Counted from the stretch's first letter, positions 18,261-27,689 are shown. The stretch is DNA of 64,000 bases from Prorocentrum cordatum (GCA_963575745.1 CAUYUJ010021649.1:206232-270231), one strand, 5' to 3'. The notes: generated from the letters alone by a model not told the origin. Translations and numbers: made by a program.

Positions 18261-21203
18261 ACGCCCAGTACGGTGGCCCCGCGGGGCCGTAGACGAAGAC
18301 CCCGAGGAGCGCCACTTGCGAGGCCCGCTGCAAGCCCGAGGAGGCGCTGAAGAACTGGATGACCCAGTTTGGGGACCTTGACTTGGCGTTGCTGCCGATG
18401 GCCTGGCCCACGACGCCCAAGAAGCCGAGGAAGCCGGGGGCCCAGCCAGGGGTCGCTGATGAGCCGATGCCGTTGGAGTCCCACTATGAGGCCAGTGACC
18501 CGACGTAGAGCTTGATGACCCGATCTGCGAGCGATAACCTGTAAATGGTGTCGACGAAGTAGAGCACGATGGAGGATGGGAAGGACAGGACGGGAGCACC
18601 GACTCAGCTGGGGTGGTAGAGAGGATGATCCCTTGTGCGAGGTCCTCGCTCCACTGTCCAGTGCAACCAATAGGTTTCTCCCCGAGCCCTGGCGGCTCGG
18701 AGACGCGGCTCGAGGTCGGCCGAGTCGCGAAGGCGACGCTGGCGACGGGGCAGGGCCCGGGCACGTCAGGCCCGGGACCGGGCAAGCTGCCGCTGGGCCT
18801 CAGGACGGGCGCGCACCTGCTGGGGGCCGGCACGCAGGCCCTGAAGCCGGCACCGCGGATCCAGCCAGGCAGGAGCTCGCGGCGGTCGGCGGCCCGGCTC
18901 CCCCAGTCGGCCACGTTCACACATCCTGGAACGTGTCGCACTCGCCAGGTGATCTCGGCACCCAGCTGCAGGGCGCCAGCACGACGACATTGGGCGAGGA
19001 GCTCTCGGTTGCTGGCTCGGCCCTTCTCGAAGGACAGCACGCTGGAGAGGTTGTCAGAGAGGCTCAGGAGCTCGGTCCCATGGCAGTTGGCCTGCCGGGC
19101 GGCAGCCCCCAGACCGATCACCGAGGCCCGCGCCTCCAGGCTGTGGATCCGACCTGGATGGCGCCAGGCGCCACGGAAGGCCTCGGCCCACCGCTGCGGG
19201 TCGACCAGCTCGGGCGGCAGCGGGGGCGGGGGGTGGCCCACCTCCATCTCCTGCCGGCGGCGGCGGGCTCGCGCCTGTCGGCGGGGCCGGCCCGCGCCTG
19301 CGTCGCCGAGCTCGTCGTAGTGCAGGTCGGAGACGTCGTCCAGCCCCGCAGCGCGGCCCAGGTAGGCCTCCCTGTCGGGGTCGCCCGAGACCTCGACCTC
19401 CTTGAAGCGTTGCCTCTCGCGCCACCGCGACACGCCAAGGACCTCGTGCCCCAAGAGCTCGGCCTCGCAGACGGCGTAGCCCAGCATTGAGCTGTCCGTG
19501 GTGAAAGACACTGACGCAGGGGGTCGGCGCAGGCCCACCTGGCCAAGAAAAACGAGGCCAGCGGCGCAGCGAAGCTCCGTCACCACGCCGGGCGGCAAAC
19601 GCGAGACGCCCTCCATCGGACCAGACTCGAGGTAGGCGTAGCACTCGCCCAGTACACTGAGGGCAGGTCGCATGATGCTGAAGTAGTGCACGACGTGTCC
19701 CAACAACCTCCTGACCTGCCAGCGGGCCAGCCACGGCCTGCGTAGAACCTCGTGTAAACCAAGATACAGGCGCCATGCCCGCCGAGAGGTGTGGCGAAGG
19801 CGCCCGTGACGCCCGTCGAACTCGAGACCGAGGATACCCTGAGACAAGGTGGCATGCTGCAGCTCGTGCCAGCGCAGCCCCCTCTTGTCCAGCTCGTCCG
19901 TCACGGCGCCGAGGCGCTGGTCGAGCTGGGCCGCGTCCAGGGAGATGAGGTTCGCGTTGTCGACGTAGGGCGCGTGGGCGACCCCCCCGTTCAGCAGGGA
20001 GGGCGGCTTGCCCTTGTCCAGGCACCAGGAGTCCTTCTCCCCGAAGACGGCACTCATGGTGTCGATCAGGACCTCCTGGCAGATCCACAAGGCCCAGGAC
20101 CAACCCATGGGAAGGGCCTCGAAACAGGGCCAGACCCGAGAGTCTGGGCTGATGTCGACGTAGCGGCCGAGGTCCTCGTCGTACAGCTGAGTCAACCCCA
20201 GCTCGCCAGCGGACACCTCGATGTCGAAGCACATCCAGGAGCCCCAGGCCGGGTGGCGGAACTGGTAGAAGCCGTCCTGCAGGTCCACCGAGCCGGCCAC
20301 CAGGTCGCCCCCGTTGATCACGATGTCGAGGTTGTCGGGGCCGAGGTCGGTGGCGTCCACGAGGTTGATGGCCGCGAGTGCCTCTCCCGAGGCCAGCGCG
20401 GTCTTGGGCGGGAGTCGCTGCAGTTGATTAGCCTGCCGAGCGTCCAGCACCATCCTCTGATCCCCGTTCTTCTTTCGCACGAAGAACGCGGAGATGCACG
20501 ACTTCCGACGGGCCCGAGCACCCGCGAGCCCCCGAAGGGCCAGAGCGCGAAGAAAGGCCACGAGCGCAGGGCGAGTGCCGCGCCGGCGAGGGTCAAGCTG
20601 AGGGTCCCAGTAGGGCTGCACCAGCGGCTCGTCCTCGGTGAGCTCGGAGAGCGGGCGGACGACGGCCGAGTCGAAGTTGGCCATCACATCCCTGACGCTC
20701 TGGGGGGCCACGTCGTCGAGTGGCGTTGAAAAATGTTCCTTACGTAGGATGTTGAGGCGGCTCGGATCAAAATCGACCACAGTGGTGGACGCGTCGAGGC
20801 CGCCGTAGACGTCCCTGGTCTTGAGGAGCTCCTGTAGGGCTCCAGCGCCATCCATGTCAGCGGGCCGATCTCCGAAGGCACCAATCCGACGGCGGATGCG
20901 CCTGAGCGCCGACTCTTGAGCGATGTCGGCGCTCCCAGTCCTCTGAGGGGGCCGAAGCACGACATCCCTCCCAGCACAAGCGGCGGCCATCCCATTGAGG
21001 GTCGTGATCGTCTCGATGGCACAGGCCGAACGACGATCAGCGGCGGCAGCACGCTGCGCCTTATACCGAGGCAAAGCGGTACGTTCCCCACGTGGCGGAT
21101 GCGAGTAGAAGGCGTCCGTGACCGGAAGCGGGAACAAAGGGGGTGGCCCCCGCGAGGAGGAACCCTCGACGGGGGGGCAGCCGCGGTCCAGGGAGGAGGC
21201 CAT
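17802..21203 (-). CDS. retrotransposon ORF2: reverse transcriptase - RNase H - methyltransferase-like
   Basis: 1,133 residues from the ATG at 21201-21203. The frame is open further upstream, but that part is only a shadow of the gag-like ORF. RT (about 235-470): SAFFVRKKNGDQRMVLDARQ, catalytic Asp307 in GSVDLQDGFYQ, PMGWSWALWICQ, and YVDN at 413-416 in place of the common YxDD. RNase H (about 560-770): Asp570 (FTTDSS), Glu690, Asp717 (SLSDNLSS), Asp766 (HVPGCVNVADWGSR). The methyltransferase-like domain starts at about 984. The 780-980 stretch is Ser/Pro-rich, while another phase there reads as hydrophobic helices (IVLYFVDTIYRLSLADRVIK), so part of it may be used in a different frame. The stop at 17802 follows the apparent frameshift. 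Confidence 0.85.
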   Translation of the reverse strand: MASSLDRGCPPVEGSSSRGPPPLFPLPVTDAFYSHPPRGERTALPRYKAQRAAAADRRSACAIETITTLNGMAAACAGRDVVLRPPQRTGSADIAQESALRRIRRRIGAFGDRPADMDGAGALQELLKTRDVYGGLDASTTVVDFDPSRLNILRKEHFSTPLDDVAPQSVRDVMANFDSAVVRPLSELTEDEPLVQPYWDPQLDPRRRGTRPALVAFLRALALRGLAGARARRKSCISAFFVRKKNGDQRMVLDARQANQLQRLPPKTALASGEALAAINLVDATDLGPDNLDIVINGGDLVAGSVDLQDGFYQFRHPAWGSWMCFDIEVSAGELGLTQLYDEDLGRYVDISPDSRVWPCFEALPMGWSWALWICQEVLIDTMSAVFGEKDSWCLDKGKPPSLLNGGVAHAPYVDNANLISLDAAQLDQRLGAVTDELDKRGLRWHELQHATLSQGILGLEFDGRHGRLRHTSRRAWRLYLGLHEVLRRPWLARWQVRRLLGHVVHYFSIMRPALSVLGECYAYLESGPMEGVSRLPPGVVTELRCAAGLVFLGQVGLRRPPASVSFTTDSSMLGYAVCEAELLGHEVLGVSRWRERQRFKEVEVSGDPDREAYLGRAAGLDDVSDLHYDELGDAGAGRPRRQARARRRRQEMEVGHPPPPLPPELVDPQRWAEAFRGAWRHPGRIHSLEARASVIGLGAAARQANCHGTELLSLSDNLSSVLSFEKGRASNRELLAQCRRAGALQLGAEITWRVRHVPGCVNVADWGSRAADRRELLPGWIRGAGFRACVPAPSRCAPVLRPSGSLPGPGPDVPGPCPVASVAFATRPTSSRVSEPPGLGEKPIGCTGQWSEDLAQGIILSTTPAESVLPSCPSHPPSCSTSSTPFTGYRSQIGSSSSTSGHWPHSGTPTASAHQRPLAGPPASSASWASWARPSAATPSQGPQTGSSSSSAPPRACSGPRKWRSSGSSSTAPRGHRTGRTSILELFAGGANLSGAFHEAGLRIACPLDITHGKHRDLTHPGVRNAVLAWITQRRFWCIHIGLPCTHWVPAGGSRPPRPADLALVNFAVRVLKLCRKLDIFVLLENPGPSRVWRWRPLERELRYHRPGRSAIPAASGRPSRSRGRSPAPSPT

Positions 21204-21274
21204 GGCGACGCGGTGTGCCGTCGGCCGCGGCGGGGGCCGCCGCGGCCGGGGGGGGCGCGGAGGCCCCCCGCTCG

Positions 21275-22456
21275 CTAACCTGCACCGCCAGGCCCAGCCC
21301 CGGCCTTGCCCTTCGGCTTGGCCTTGGGGCGCGGGGGCCTTGCCTCGTCCCTCTGCTCGGTGCGGTACTTCTTGTCCTCGTGGTCGGCCTCCTCCCTGTA
21401 CATCCTCTCCTGCTTGAGCACGGTGCTCCTCGCCTTCTGCTGGTCGGCGACCCAGGCGTCGAACTTGGCGGTGACCGCCCCGCCCGAGTCGTCGAGTCGA
21501 CTCGAAACCATCAGCTCCAGGCCCTCGAAAGAGGGGTGGCGAGGGCACCGCTTGACCGCCCTCTGGATCTGGAGGCCCCGGCGGCTCAGGAGCTCGAACG
21601 AGGCGAGGTTCGAGACGTCCAGCGCGTCGAAGACCAGGGCATGGTGCAGGACCTCGACGATGTTCTTCAGCTCCTGGGCCACAGCACTGCCACGCGCGAC
21701 GCCCGACTGGGCCACCCAGAAGCCCCAGTAGGACGAGAGCGAGTGCCCAGAAGAGACCACGGCCGCCAGAAACTCGACCAGGGCCTTGGGGCCCTCGAAG
21801 GGCCAGTCGTCGACCTCCACGCTCTTCAGCAGGGCCACCAGCTGCGCCAGGGAGACGGTGTGCGCTGAGACGCCCGTCTGCGGCAGCACACGGCGGTCCC
21901 TGCCAGGACCAGCCCTCTTCTCCGCCTTCCAGTCGGGCTCGTCGGCGGGCTGGACGTTCTCGGCGGCGACCCAGCCCTCGGCCTCCGACAACATCACCAG
22001 CGCGACGGCGTCGCGGCTGATGAAGCGCTCCGCCGAGGTGATCAGCTCCAGGCTCACCTCCTCCCCGAAGTGGTCGCTCGCAGGGTCGGAGACGATCCAC
22101 CTGGGGACGTCGACCCCCGCTTGCACCGCGGGGAGAGGGAAGCCCAGCACCTTCGCGAAGTTGCGGCCATCGCGACGGAGGTTGGAGAGGTCGGCGTCCG
22201 AGAGGGCTCCGAACGCGTAGACCTGGCCTCGAACACGCTGGGGGAAAGCGGCCGCCCGAGGAAGGGCGACCACCAGGTACTCGTCCAGCTTCAGGAGGTA
22301 GATCTCGGCGTCGGGCGTGGCGGCGACCCAGTGCCCCGGCGTAGGCGAGGGAACCAATAAGACCCTGTGGTGCCATCGGAAATTCGGGTCGTCGTCGAAC
22401 GCGATGCACACCTGGCTCTCGGAGATGTCGAGGGTCTCGGCCCCCGCGCGAGCCAT
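21275..22456 (-). CDS. retrotransposon gag-like ORF1
   Basis: 393 residues, ATG at 22454-22456. It overlaps the stop of the preceding small ORF as TGATG, suggesting coupled translation, and ends 71 bp before ORF2. No motif of a named family is recognised. Composition is that of a soluble mostly helical protein (LLKLDEYLVVALPRAAAF, MLSEAEGWVAAENV). It ends in a basic, charged tail (KQERMYREEADHEDKKYRTE, then RPPRPKAKPKGKAG) that could bind nucleic acid. Position before the RT ORF gives the gag-like call; no zinc knuckle is present. Confidence 0.6.
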   Translation of the reverse strand: MARAGAETLDISESQVCIAFDDDPNFRWHHRVLLVPSPTPGHWVAATPDAEIYLLKLDEYLVVALPRAAAFPQRVRGQVYAFGALSDADLSNLRRDGRNFAKVLGFPLPAVQAGVDVPRWIVSDPASDHFGEEVSLELITSAERFISRDAVALVMLSEAEGWVAAENVQPADEPDWKAEKRAGPGRDRRVLPQTGVSAHTVSLAQLVALLKSVEVDDWPFEGPKALVEFLAAVVSSGHSLSSYWGFWVAQSGVARGSAVAQELKNIVEVLHHALVFDALDVSNLASFELLSRRGLQIQRAVKRCPRHPSFEGLELMVSSRLDDSGGAVTAKFDAWVADQQKARSTVLKQERMYREEADHEDKKYRTEQRDEARPPRPKAKPKGKAGAGPGGAG

Positions 22457-22851
22457 CAGCCTCGGATGGCCCTAGGCCAGGAGGCAGGGGCGGCAGCGCC
22501 GTCGCCTGGCGGACGAGCCGCCGCCCGCGAGGTGAACCCGTGCAGGATGGCCGCGACGGGGGCGCAGGCAGCCAGCGCCGCCACGGCGCACAGCACGCCC
22601 AGGATCCAGCCCAGCACCAGCCACGAGACCCAGTCCAGCGACGGCGGGACAGGGATCGGGCAGGACAGCTCGGGGCAGGGCCGCACGTCCGGCGCAGCTG
22701 GGCAAGCCACGACGAGCGCCGGCGGGCAATTGCCGCAGGTGACGTTGACGGACCCGCAGGGAGGGCAGGCCGGGCAGGCGGGGCAACGACTGGCCCAGAC
22801 TGAAACCAGTGCCGCGCTCCACTGCCCGAGAGCCGCGAGGGGAACGGGCAT
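22456..22851 (-). CDS. small Cys-rich membrane ORF (ORF0) of the retrotransposon
   Basis: 131 residues from the ATG at 22849-22851, 22 bp downstream of repeat A1. The N-terminal half carries closely spaced cysteines (CPACPACPPC, VTCGNCPP). Residues 73-105 are hydrophobic (VSWLVLGWILGVLCAVAALA), a likely membrane span. Its TGA overlaps the ATG of ORF1 (TGATG). The open frame also extends upstream through repeat A1. The function is unknown; the tight packing argues that it is a genuine element ORF. Confidence 0.5.
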   Translation of the reverse strand: MPVPLAALGQWSAALVSVWASRCPACPACPPCGSVNVTCGNCPPALVVACPAAPDVRPCPELSCPIPVPPSLDWVSWLVLGWILGVLCAVAALAACAPVAAILHGFTSRAAARPPGDGAAAPASWPRAIRG

Positions 22852-22873
22852 GCGAAGCGGCGCAGGCCTTTGC

Positions 22874-23013
22874 AAGCCTTGAAACCAGAATGGCCGCGAG
22901 AGGGGAGAGCAGCAGCAGGGGCGACCAGCAAGGGAGAAAGAAGGAAGGGGTGGAGACCCTCTCGCTTGGCCGCTCGACGCGGAGGAAAACTGCATCCAAA
23001 GATAATCATTCCT
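22874..23013 (-). repeat. split direct repeat A1 (upstream end of the element)
   Basis: 140 bp identical to 15964-16103. Its outer edge (CATTCCT|AATG) is the insertion junction. Confidence 0.92.
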
Positions 23014-24985
23014 AATGTTTTTGAAGGATTCTGGCAGTTGCTTTCTTTCGGCCTGCCGACGGCCCGAGACGGCCCAAGTGCCCCCAAAGATCGCCCAAGA
23101 CGGCCCCAAGAGGCCCCCAACACGGCCCAAAAGGCTTCCAAAACGCTCAACATGGCCTCCAAGACGGCCCAAGAGCCCTCCAAGACGTCCTCCAAGAAGG
23201 CCCGAAAGGGTCAACATGGCCTCCAGACGGCCAAGATGACCTTCAAGATGCCCACGTGTTCCCCGAAGGCTTTCCAAACCGATTCGGGGAACACATGATC
23301 CGATAGCTTGGCAGGTCTGGCCTCAACGTTCGTCCACATAGGCGTTTCCAAAAAGGCAGGGGGCGGCGGTGATTCGCCGTAGGCGTCTTCGATCCGCCGT
23401 CCGCCGCCCCCTGTCGATTCATCGCAGGGGTGCCTGGCGTGCCAGAGGCTCTCGGTTTTGGTTTTGGTTCCTTTCCACGAGAACTCCGCCTGGGGCTCCG
23501 ACGCGCCCCGCGGGCCACCCGAAAAGACTGCCCAGGACGCCCGGAGCCGGTTGCGAAGGGTTTCTCCGATCCAGACGGCTCCAAGACGGCCCAAGAAGAC
23601 ACCTCCAAGGCGGCCAACATTGCCTCCAAGACGGCTCAGATGGCCCCAAGATGCCTCCAAAATGGCCCAAGATGCCTGCAAGACGGCGCAAGATAGCCTC
23701 AAGATGGTTCAAGACGGCCCAAGAGGCCCCCAAGAGACCCCCAAGACGCCTCCAAGAGATCCTCCAGAAGGGGCGGGAGAGGCCAACCTCACTGATTTTT
23801 CTTAGGTTTTTGAAGGATTTTGGCATGTGCTTCTTTTCGGCCTTCCGACGGCTCAAGACGGCCCACGAGGCCCCTAAGATCGCCCCAAGATCGCCCACGA
23901 GGCCTCCAAGATGGCCCCATGACGGCCCCAGAGGCCCCCAAAACGGCCCCAAGAGGGCCCCAACACGGCCCAAGAGGCCTCCAAGACGCCCAAGATGGCC
24001 TCCAAGACGGCTAAGATTGCCCCAAGATGCCTCCAACACGGCCCAAGATGCACCCAAAACGGCCTGATATGGCCGCCAGATGGCCTAAGACGGCCCAAGA
24101 AGCCTCCAAGAGGCCTCCAAGACGGCCCAAGAGGCCTCCAAGAGGTCCTCCAGGAGCGCCCGAAGAGGCCATCATCATTGATTTCCCTTCGGTAGTTGAA
24201 GGATTTTGGCATTTGCGACGGCTCAAGACGGCGCAAGAGGCCCCCAAGATCGCCCACGAGGCCTCCAAGATGGCCCCATGACGGCCCAAGAGGCCCCCAA
24301 GACGGCCCCAAGACGGCCCAACAGGCCTCCAAGACGGCCAAAACGGCCTCCAAGACGGCCAAGATGACCCAAAGATGCCTCCAAGACTGCCCTAGATGCA
24401 CCCAAGACGGCATAAGATGGCCTCAAGATGGCCCAAGACGGCCCAAAAGGCCCCCAAGAGGCCTCCAAGACGGCCCAAAACGCGTCCGCGCGGTCTTCCA
24501 GGAGGACACGAAGAGGCCCAAATCAATTATTGTCCAGTGTTTTTGGAAGATTTTGGCATTTGCTTCTTCTCGGCTTTCCGACGGCTCAAGACGGCGCAAG
24601 AGGCCCCCAAGATCGCCCAAGAGGCATCCAAGACAGCCCCATGACGGCCCAAAAGGCCCCCAAGACGGCCCCAAGAGGCCCCCAAAACGACCCAAGAGGC
24701 CTCCAAGACGCCCAAGATGGCCTCAAAGATCCCCTGATATGCCCCAAGAGGGCCCCAAGACGATTCAGACAGACCCTCAAAATGGCGTCCGACGGCGTCA
24801 GACAAGCCAGGAACGCCCTACGACGGCCAAAGAGGCCCCCAAAGGCCCCCAAAAACTCTCCAAGAGGCCCCAGGAAGCTCCCAGGAGGCCCCAAGAGTGC
24901 CCCAAGAGGCGCCGACGAGGCCTCCTCCCTCTTTTTTCCTGATCCTCCCCCTCCTCCTCTTTTTGCTCCCCCATGCGTTCGTTCC
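23014..24985 (+). repeat. CCAAGANGGCC repeat field, segment 3, with 350-400 bp higher-order units
   Basis: Runs of CAAGACGGCCCAAGAGGCC punctuated by a TTTTTGAAGGATTTTGGCAT-like module followed by CGGCTTTCCGACGGC, at about 23,016, 23,805, 24,190 and 24,538. The opening copy is the right half of the module split by the retrotransposon. A distinct module at 23,262-23,480 recurs at 24,986-25,120 and in part at 14,640. Confidence 0.85.
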
Positions 24986-25120
24986 CCGAAGTCCTTCCGA
25001 ACCGACTCGGAGAGCAACTGGCCCGATAGCTTGGCCAAGCTCTGGCCCAGCTGTCGGCCACAGAGGCGCTTCCAAAGGGGCAGGGGGCGAAGGTGATTCG
25101 CCGTCGGCGTCTTCGATACA
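24986..25120 (+). repeat. TTCGCCGTCGGCGTCTTCGA module, copy 2
   Basis: CCGAAGTCCTTCCGAACCGA, GCCCGATAGCTTGGC, GGCGCTTCCAAA.GGGCAGG and GGTGATTCGCCGTCGGCGTC parallel 23,262-23,392. Confidence 0.8.
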
Positions 25121-25782
25121 TCTACATAAACACACGACGACGGCGGCGACGAGAGATAAGGCGAGAACGACAGAGACCACGCGACGGACACCGCACGAGC
25201 GAGCACAACGACGAGGACGTCTACGACCACGAGCTGGAGGAGGAGCACGAGGGAGAAGAGGGGCAGGAGCGGGAGTGACTGACGGAGCGAGTAGCGGACG
25301 ACCACTGCCTGCAGGCAACCCACTAACATGTGAGACCAGCAGGTGGGCAGGGCCGCGGGAAAAGACGAGGCGGAGGAGAGCCTGGAGCAGGGTAGAGAGC
25401 GGGGAGGAGGTGGACGACGACGACGATGACGATGTCGACGACGACGCCGCCGACGACGACGACGAGGCGGAGAAGACTGGAGGGCAGGGACCGGAGTGGC
25501 TGGGAGGGGCTCGATTTACACGCCACGTCGCTGAGTATGCAAAGGAGCTTGGTGCATAGACGCCCCAGCTGCCCAACCCTGTGGGACTCTGTATGCACCG
25601 CACTCCTTCGACGAGGCCCCCTTGACTCCCTGGCCGACAGGACGGCTGGGTGTAGAAGTGTCGAGCTTCTCCGACTGGCGAGAACGACCGGCTCGGACGA
25701 GCCCCGCGGAGAGCAGCCCAGTGCTGACGAACAACTGCATCGGCATGCGTCGATCGTCTGGCCTGATTGTCTCACATCCAAC
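25121..25782. other. gene-free spacer with a GAC tract
   Basis: (GAC)n at 25410-25470. The rest has no recognised exon. Confidence 0.35.
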
Positions 25783-25945
25783 CCGTACAGTAAGGATGCG
25801 CGATAAGGATGCACGGGCCTTGGACGCCCGTTTCGAAGCTTTTCGAGCGGGGCGCGGCCAACGAAAGCGGCAAAGGATGGGCCGAGAAGGCAAGCATGCA
25901 AGGGTACCCTTGGGAAGGTTGCCCATCCTTACTATGCGGGTTGAC
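25783..25945 (+). mobile_element. MITE-like element with AACCCGYAYAGTAAGGATG TIRs, copy 1
   Basis: The left end AACCCGTACAGTAAGGATG and right end CATCCTTACTATGCGGGTT are inverted. The body GCCTTGGACGCCCGTTTCGA and GCGGGGCGCGGCCAACGAAA is shared with 48080-48256 and 59066-59237. Confidence 0.85.
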
Positions 25946-25994
25946 TGTAAACTGATCCGGGCAGAGGCAGGAAGAGTCGGCATCCAAACAGGAC

Positions 25995-26172
25995 ATTGAA
26001 GCGGATCGGACCATGCATCGAATCGTGCCGCATCGGCTCGGAGTCTGAATCGAATCGAATCCGCGGCGCCAGGACGCACATAAGAACCATGCAAGCATCA
26101 GGCCGCATCGGATGGCCCGAACATCGGAACCGAACTGAATCGGGACGGCCAGAATCGGATCGATCGGATCGG
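25995..26172 (+). repeat. dispersed GATCGGA/GAATCGAATC repeat, copy 1
   Basis: GCATCGGCTCGGAGTCTGAA, TCGAATCGAATC, CATGCAAGCATCAGGCCGCA, then CGGACGGCCAG-like sequence. The order matches 50075-50243. Confidence 0.65.
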
Positions 26173-26174
26173 AA

Positions 26175-26705
26175 TTGACCCTGGCGAAGTGGGCGAGCAG
26201 CGGGGCAGAGGTAGAAGACGACCAGAAGGGCACGGAGGAGCAGGTACGAGGTTGTCGAGGAGCGAGGTGGGCTGGCATGGAGGAGCCGAGTCCTGAGGGA
26301 AATGGGGACCCCGTGGGCTCTCCCCAGGGCCAGCTCGTCATCCCGAGTCATTCCTGTTCACGGTCCCTGGGCCCGTCGATGGCCCGCGAACGGCGAGCAG
26401 AAACCTCGGGACCCGCTTCCCGATGGACGAGGCGCTGGGCAGAAGATGCCGACGAGGCCGGAGAAGACGACGACGCCACCGATGCCGACGACGACGAGGT
26501 GGGGGAGAAGGAGCTGCAGGTGACACGGGCGGGAGCCGGCGGGCGCCTGCCCGGAGACGGTCACTCCTCCTCCTCCTCCTCCTCCTCCTCCTCCTCCTAT
26601 TCCTCCTCCTCCTCCTCCTCCTCCTCCTCCTCCTATTCCTCCTCCTCCTCCTCCTCCTCCTCCTCCTCCTCCTCCTCCTCCTCCTCCTCTCCACGGCGGC
26701 GGTGA
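26175..26705 (+). CDS. acidic ORF running into a Ser microsatellite, doubtful
   Basis: 176 residues from the ATG at 26175. The first 125 are mixed, then acidic (DEAGEDDDATDADDDEVGEK); the last 45 are poly-Ser from (TCC)n. No domain is recognised. The microsatellite end and the GC-rich context make a chance ORF likely. Confidence 0.2.
   Translation: MTLAKWASSGAEVEDDQKGTEEQVRGCRGARWAGMEEPSPEGNGDPVGSPQGQLVIPSHSCSRSLGPSMARERRAETSGPASRWTRRWAEDADEAGEDDDATDADDDEVGEKELQVTRAGAGGRLPGDGHSSSSSSSSSSSYSSSSSSSSSSSYSSSSSSSSSSSSSSSSSSPRRR
26565..26692 (+). repeat. (TCC)n microsatellite
   Basis: About 125 bases of CCT/TCC with two TAT breaks. Confidence 0.95.
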
Positions 26706-26757
26706 GGCTTGGATCAAGACGGAGGAGGCAAGGAGGAGGGGGGAGGGAGGAGGAAGA

Positions 26758-26862
26758 GGAGGACGACGACGACGAACACAAGGACGTGAAAGAGGACGAC
26801 AATGACGACGACGACCACGACGACGACGACAACGACCACGACGACGACGACGACAGGAGAGG
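26758..26862 (+). repeat. (GAC)n microsatellite
   Basis: Interrupted GAC/GACAAC triplets. Confidence 0.9.
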
Positions 26863-26881
26863 AGGGACAACGAAAACAACG

Positions 26882-27002
26882 ATAATGTTCTGATCGTTAT
26901 TATATCGTTGTGATCGTTATCGTTGTTATTGTTGTGATCGTTGTTATCGGAGTCGGCGTGATCGGTGTCGCTGTGATCGTTGGTATCGTTATCGTTGCCG
27001 AG
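26882..27002 (+). repeat. degenerate GTTATCGTTGTGATCG repeat
   Basis: Seven or so imperfect 15-18 bp units in an AT-richer patch. Confidence 0.7.
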
Positions 27003-27687
27003 GTCTGGGTTTTTGCTCCCCCTTTGGGGGCTTCGTTGGGGGGGGTGCTCGCCGCCATGGGGCCCAGGAGGCCGGCGGAGAGGCAGGGGGGTGGATCTTC
27101 TCGTCCTCCCTACCCACCCTGCCTATCCAGCTTCCAACCTCATCCTCGTCCTCCTCCTCCTCATCCGACTGTCCAGATTCCCTCCCGAGAGCCTGGGAGG
27201 AGGGAACGGGGCCGCGGGCCCACGGATGGTTCCAGAAAGGCCCCAGATAGCCCGAGATCCCCCCCAAGATGCACAAGACGGCCAACATTGCCTCCAGCAT
27301 GCGTCCCGACAGATGTGGAACAACTCCAAAATTGGCATCAGGACGCCTCATCGCCGTCCCGGCCTTCGGTGGAACCCAACGGGCCCCAAGGACCACAGCT
27401 TCGGACTCTTACAGGCGTTGGCCCTCTCCAGGCCTCTCCTAGCCCGCCCAGGGCCAGAAGCTTGTTCACAAGAGAGCCCGAAAGGGCCCCTCAAGGGTCC
27501 GAGGATCAGGAACAGAGGGCCCGCTAAACCTCCCAGAACGAAGCGGCGTCTCCCAGGGCCGAGTCCCCTGCAAGGGCTCTGGCACGCCGCGTTACCAGAT
27601 TAGGTGCTGCGCCTCCCAAGGCCACGTTAGGGTTGCTGTGGCCGCCGAGGTGTCAGCATGGCGAACCCGGCGAGACTGCCAAAAAGG
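27003..27687. other. gene-free spacer
   Basis: Contains a short patch like the CCAAGA repeat field (27,225-27,290). No recognised exon. Confidence 0.35.
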
Positions 27688-27689
27688 GT

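Larger units (their letters stand above)
15758..23013 (-). mobile_element. Ngaro/DIRS-like tyrosine-recombinase retrotransposon, apparently full length
   Basis: A 7,256-bp element read on the minus strand. Order: repeat A1 (23013-22874), internal ORFs (22851-16350), repeat B1 (16286-16099), A2 (16103-15964), B2 (15945-15758). This A1-ORFs-B1-A2-B2 split direct repeat arrangement is the hallmark of Ngaro-type YR retroelements. The A copies (140 bp) are identical; the B copies (188 bp) differ at 4 positions. RT, RNase H and tyrosine recombinase are all encoded, plus a C5-methyltransferase-like domain. Removing the element joins ATTGTTTTTCCT to AATGTTTTTGAAGG, which restores the host repeat module. 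High repeat identity implies recent insertion. One frameshift is apparent in the methyltransferase region. Confidence 0.9.

Noticed and set aside
17802-23195. A single 1,797-residue ORF as the retrotransposon polyprotein
   Set aside because: The part before 21,203 is the out-of-frame shadow of ORF1 and the left repeat; RT-related sequence starts after the ATG at 21,203.
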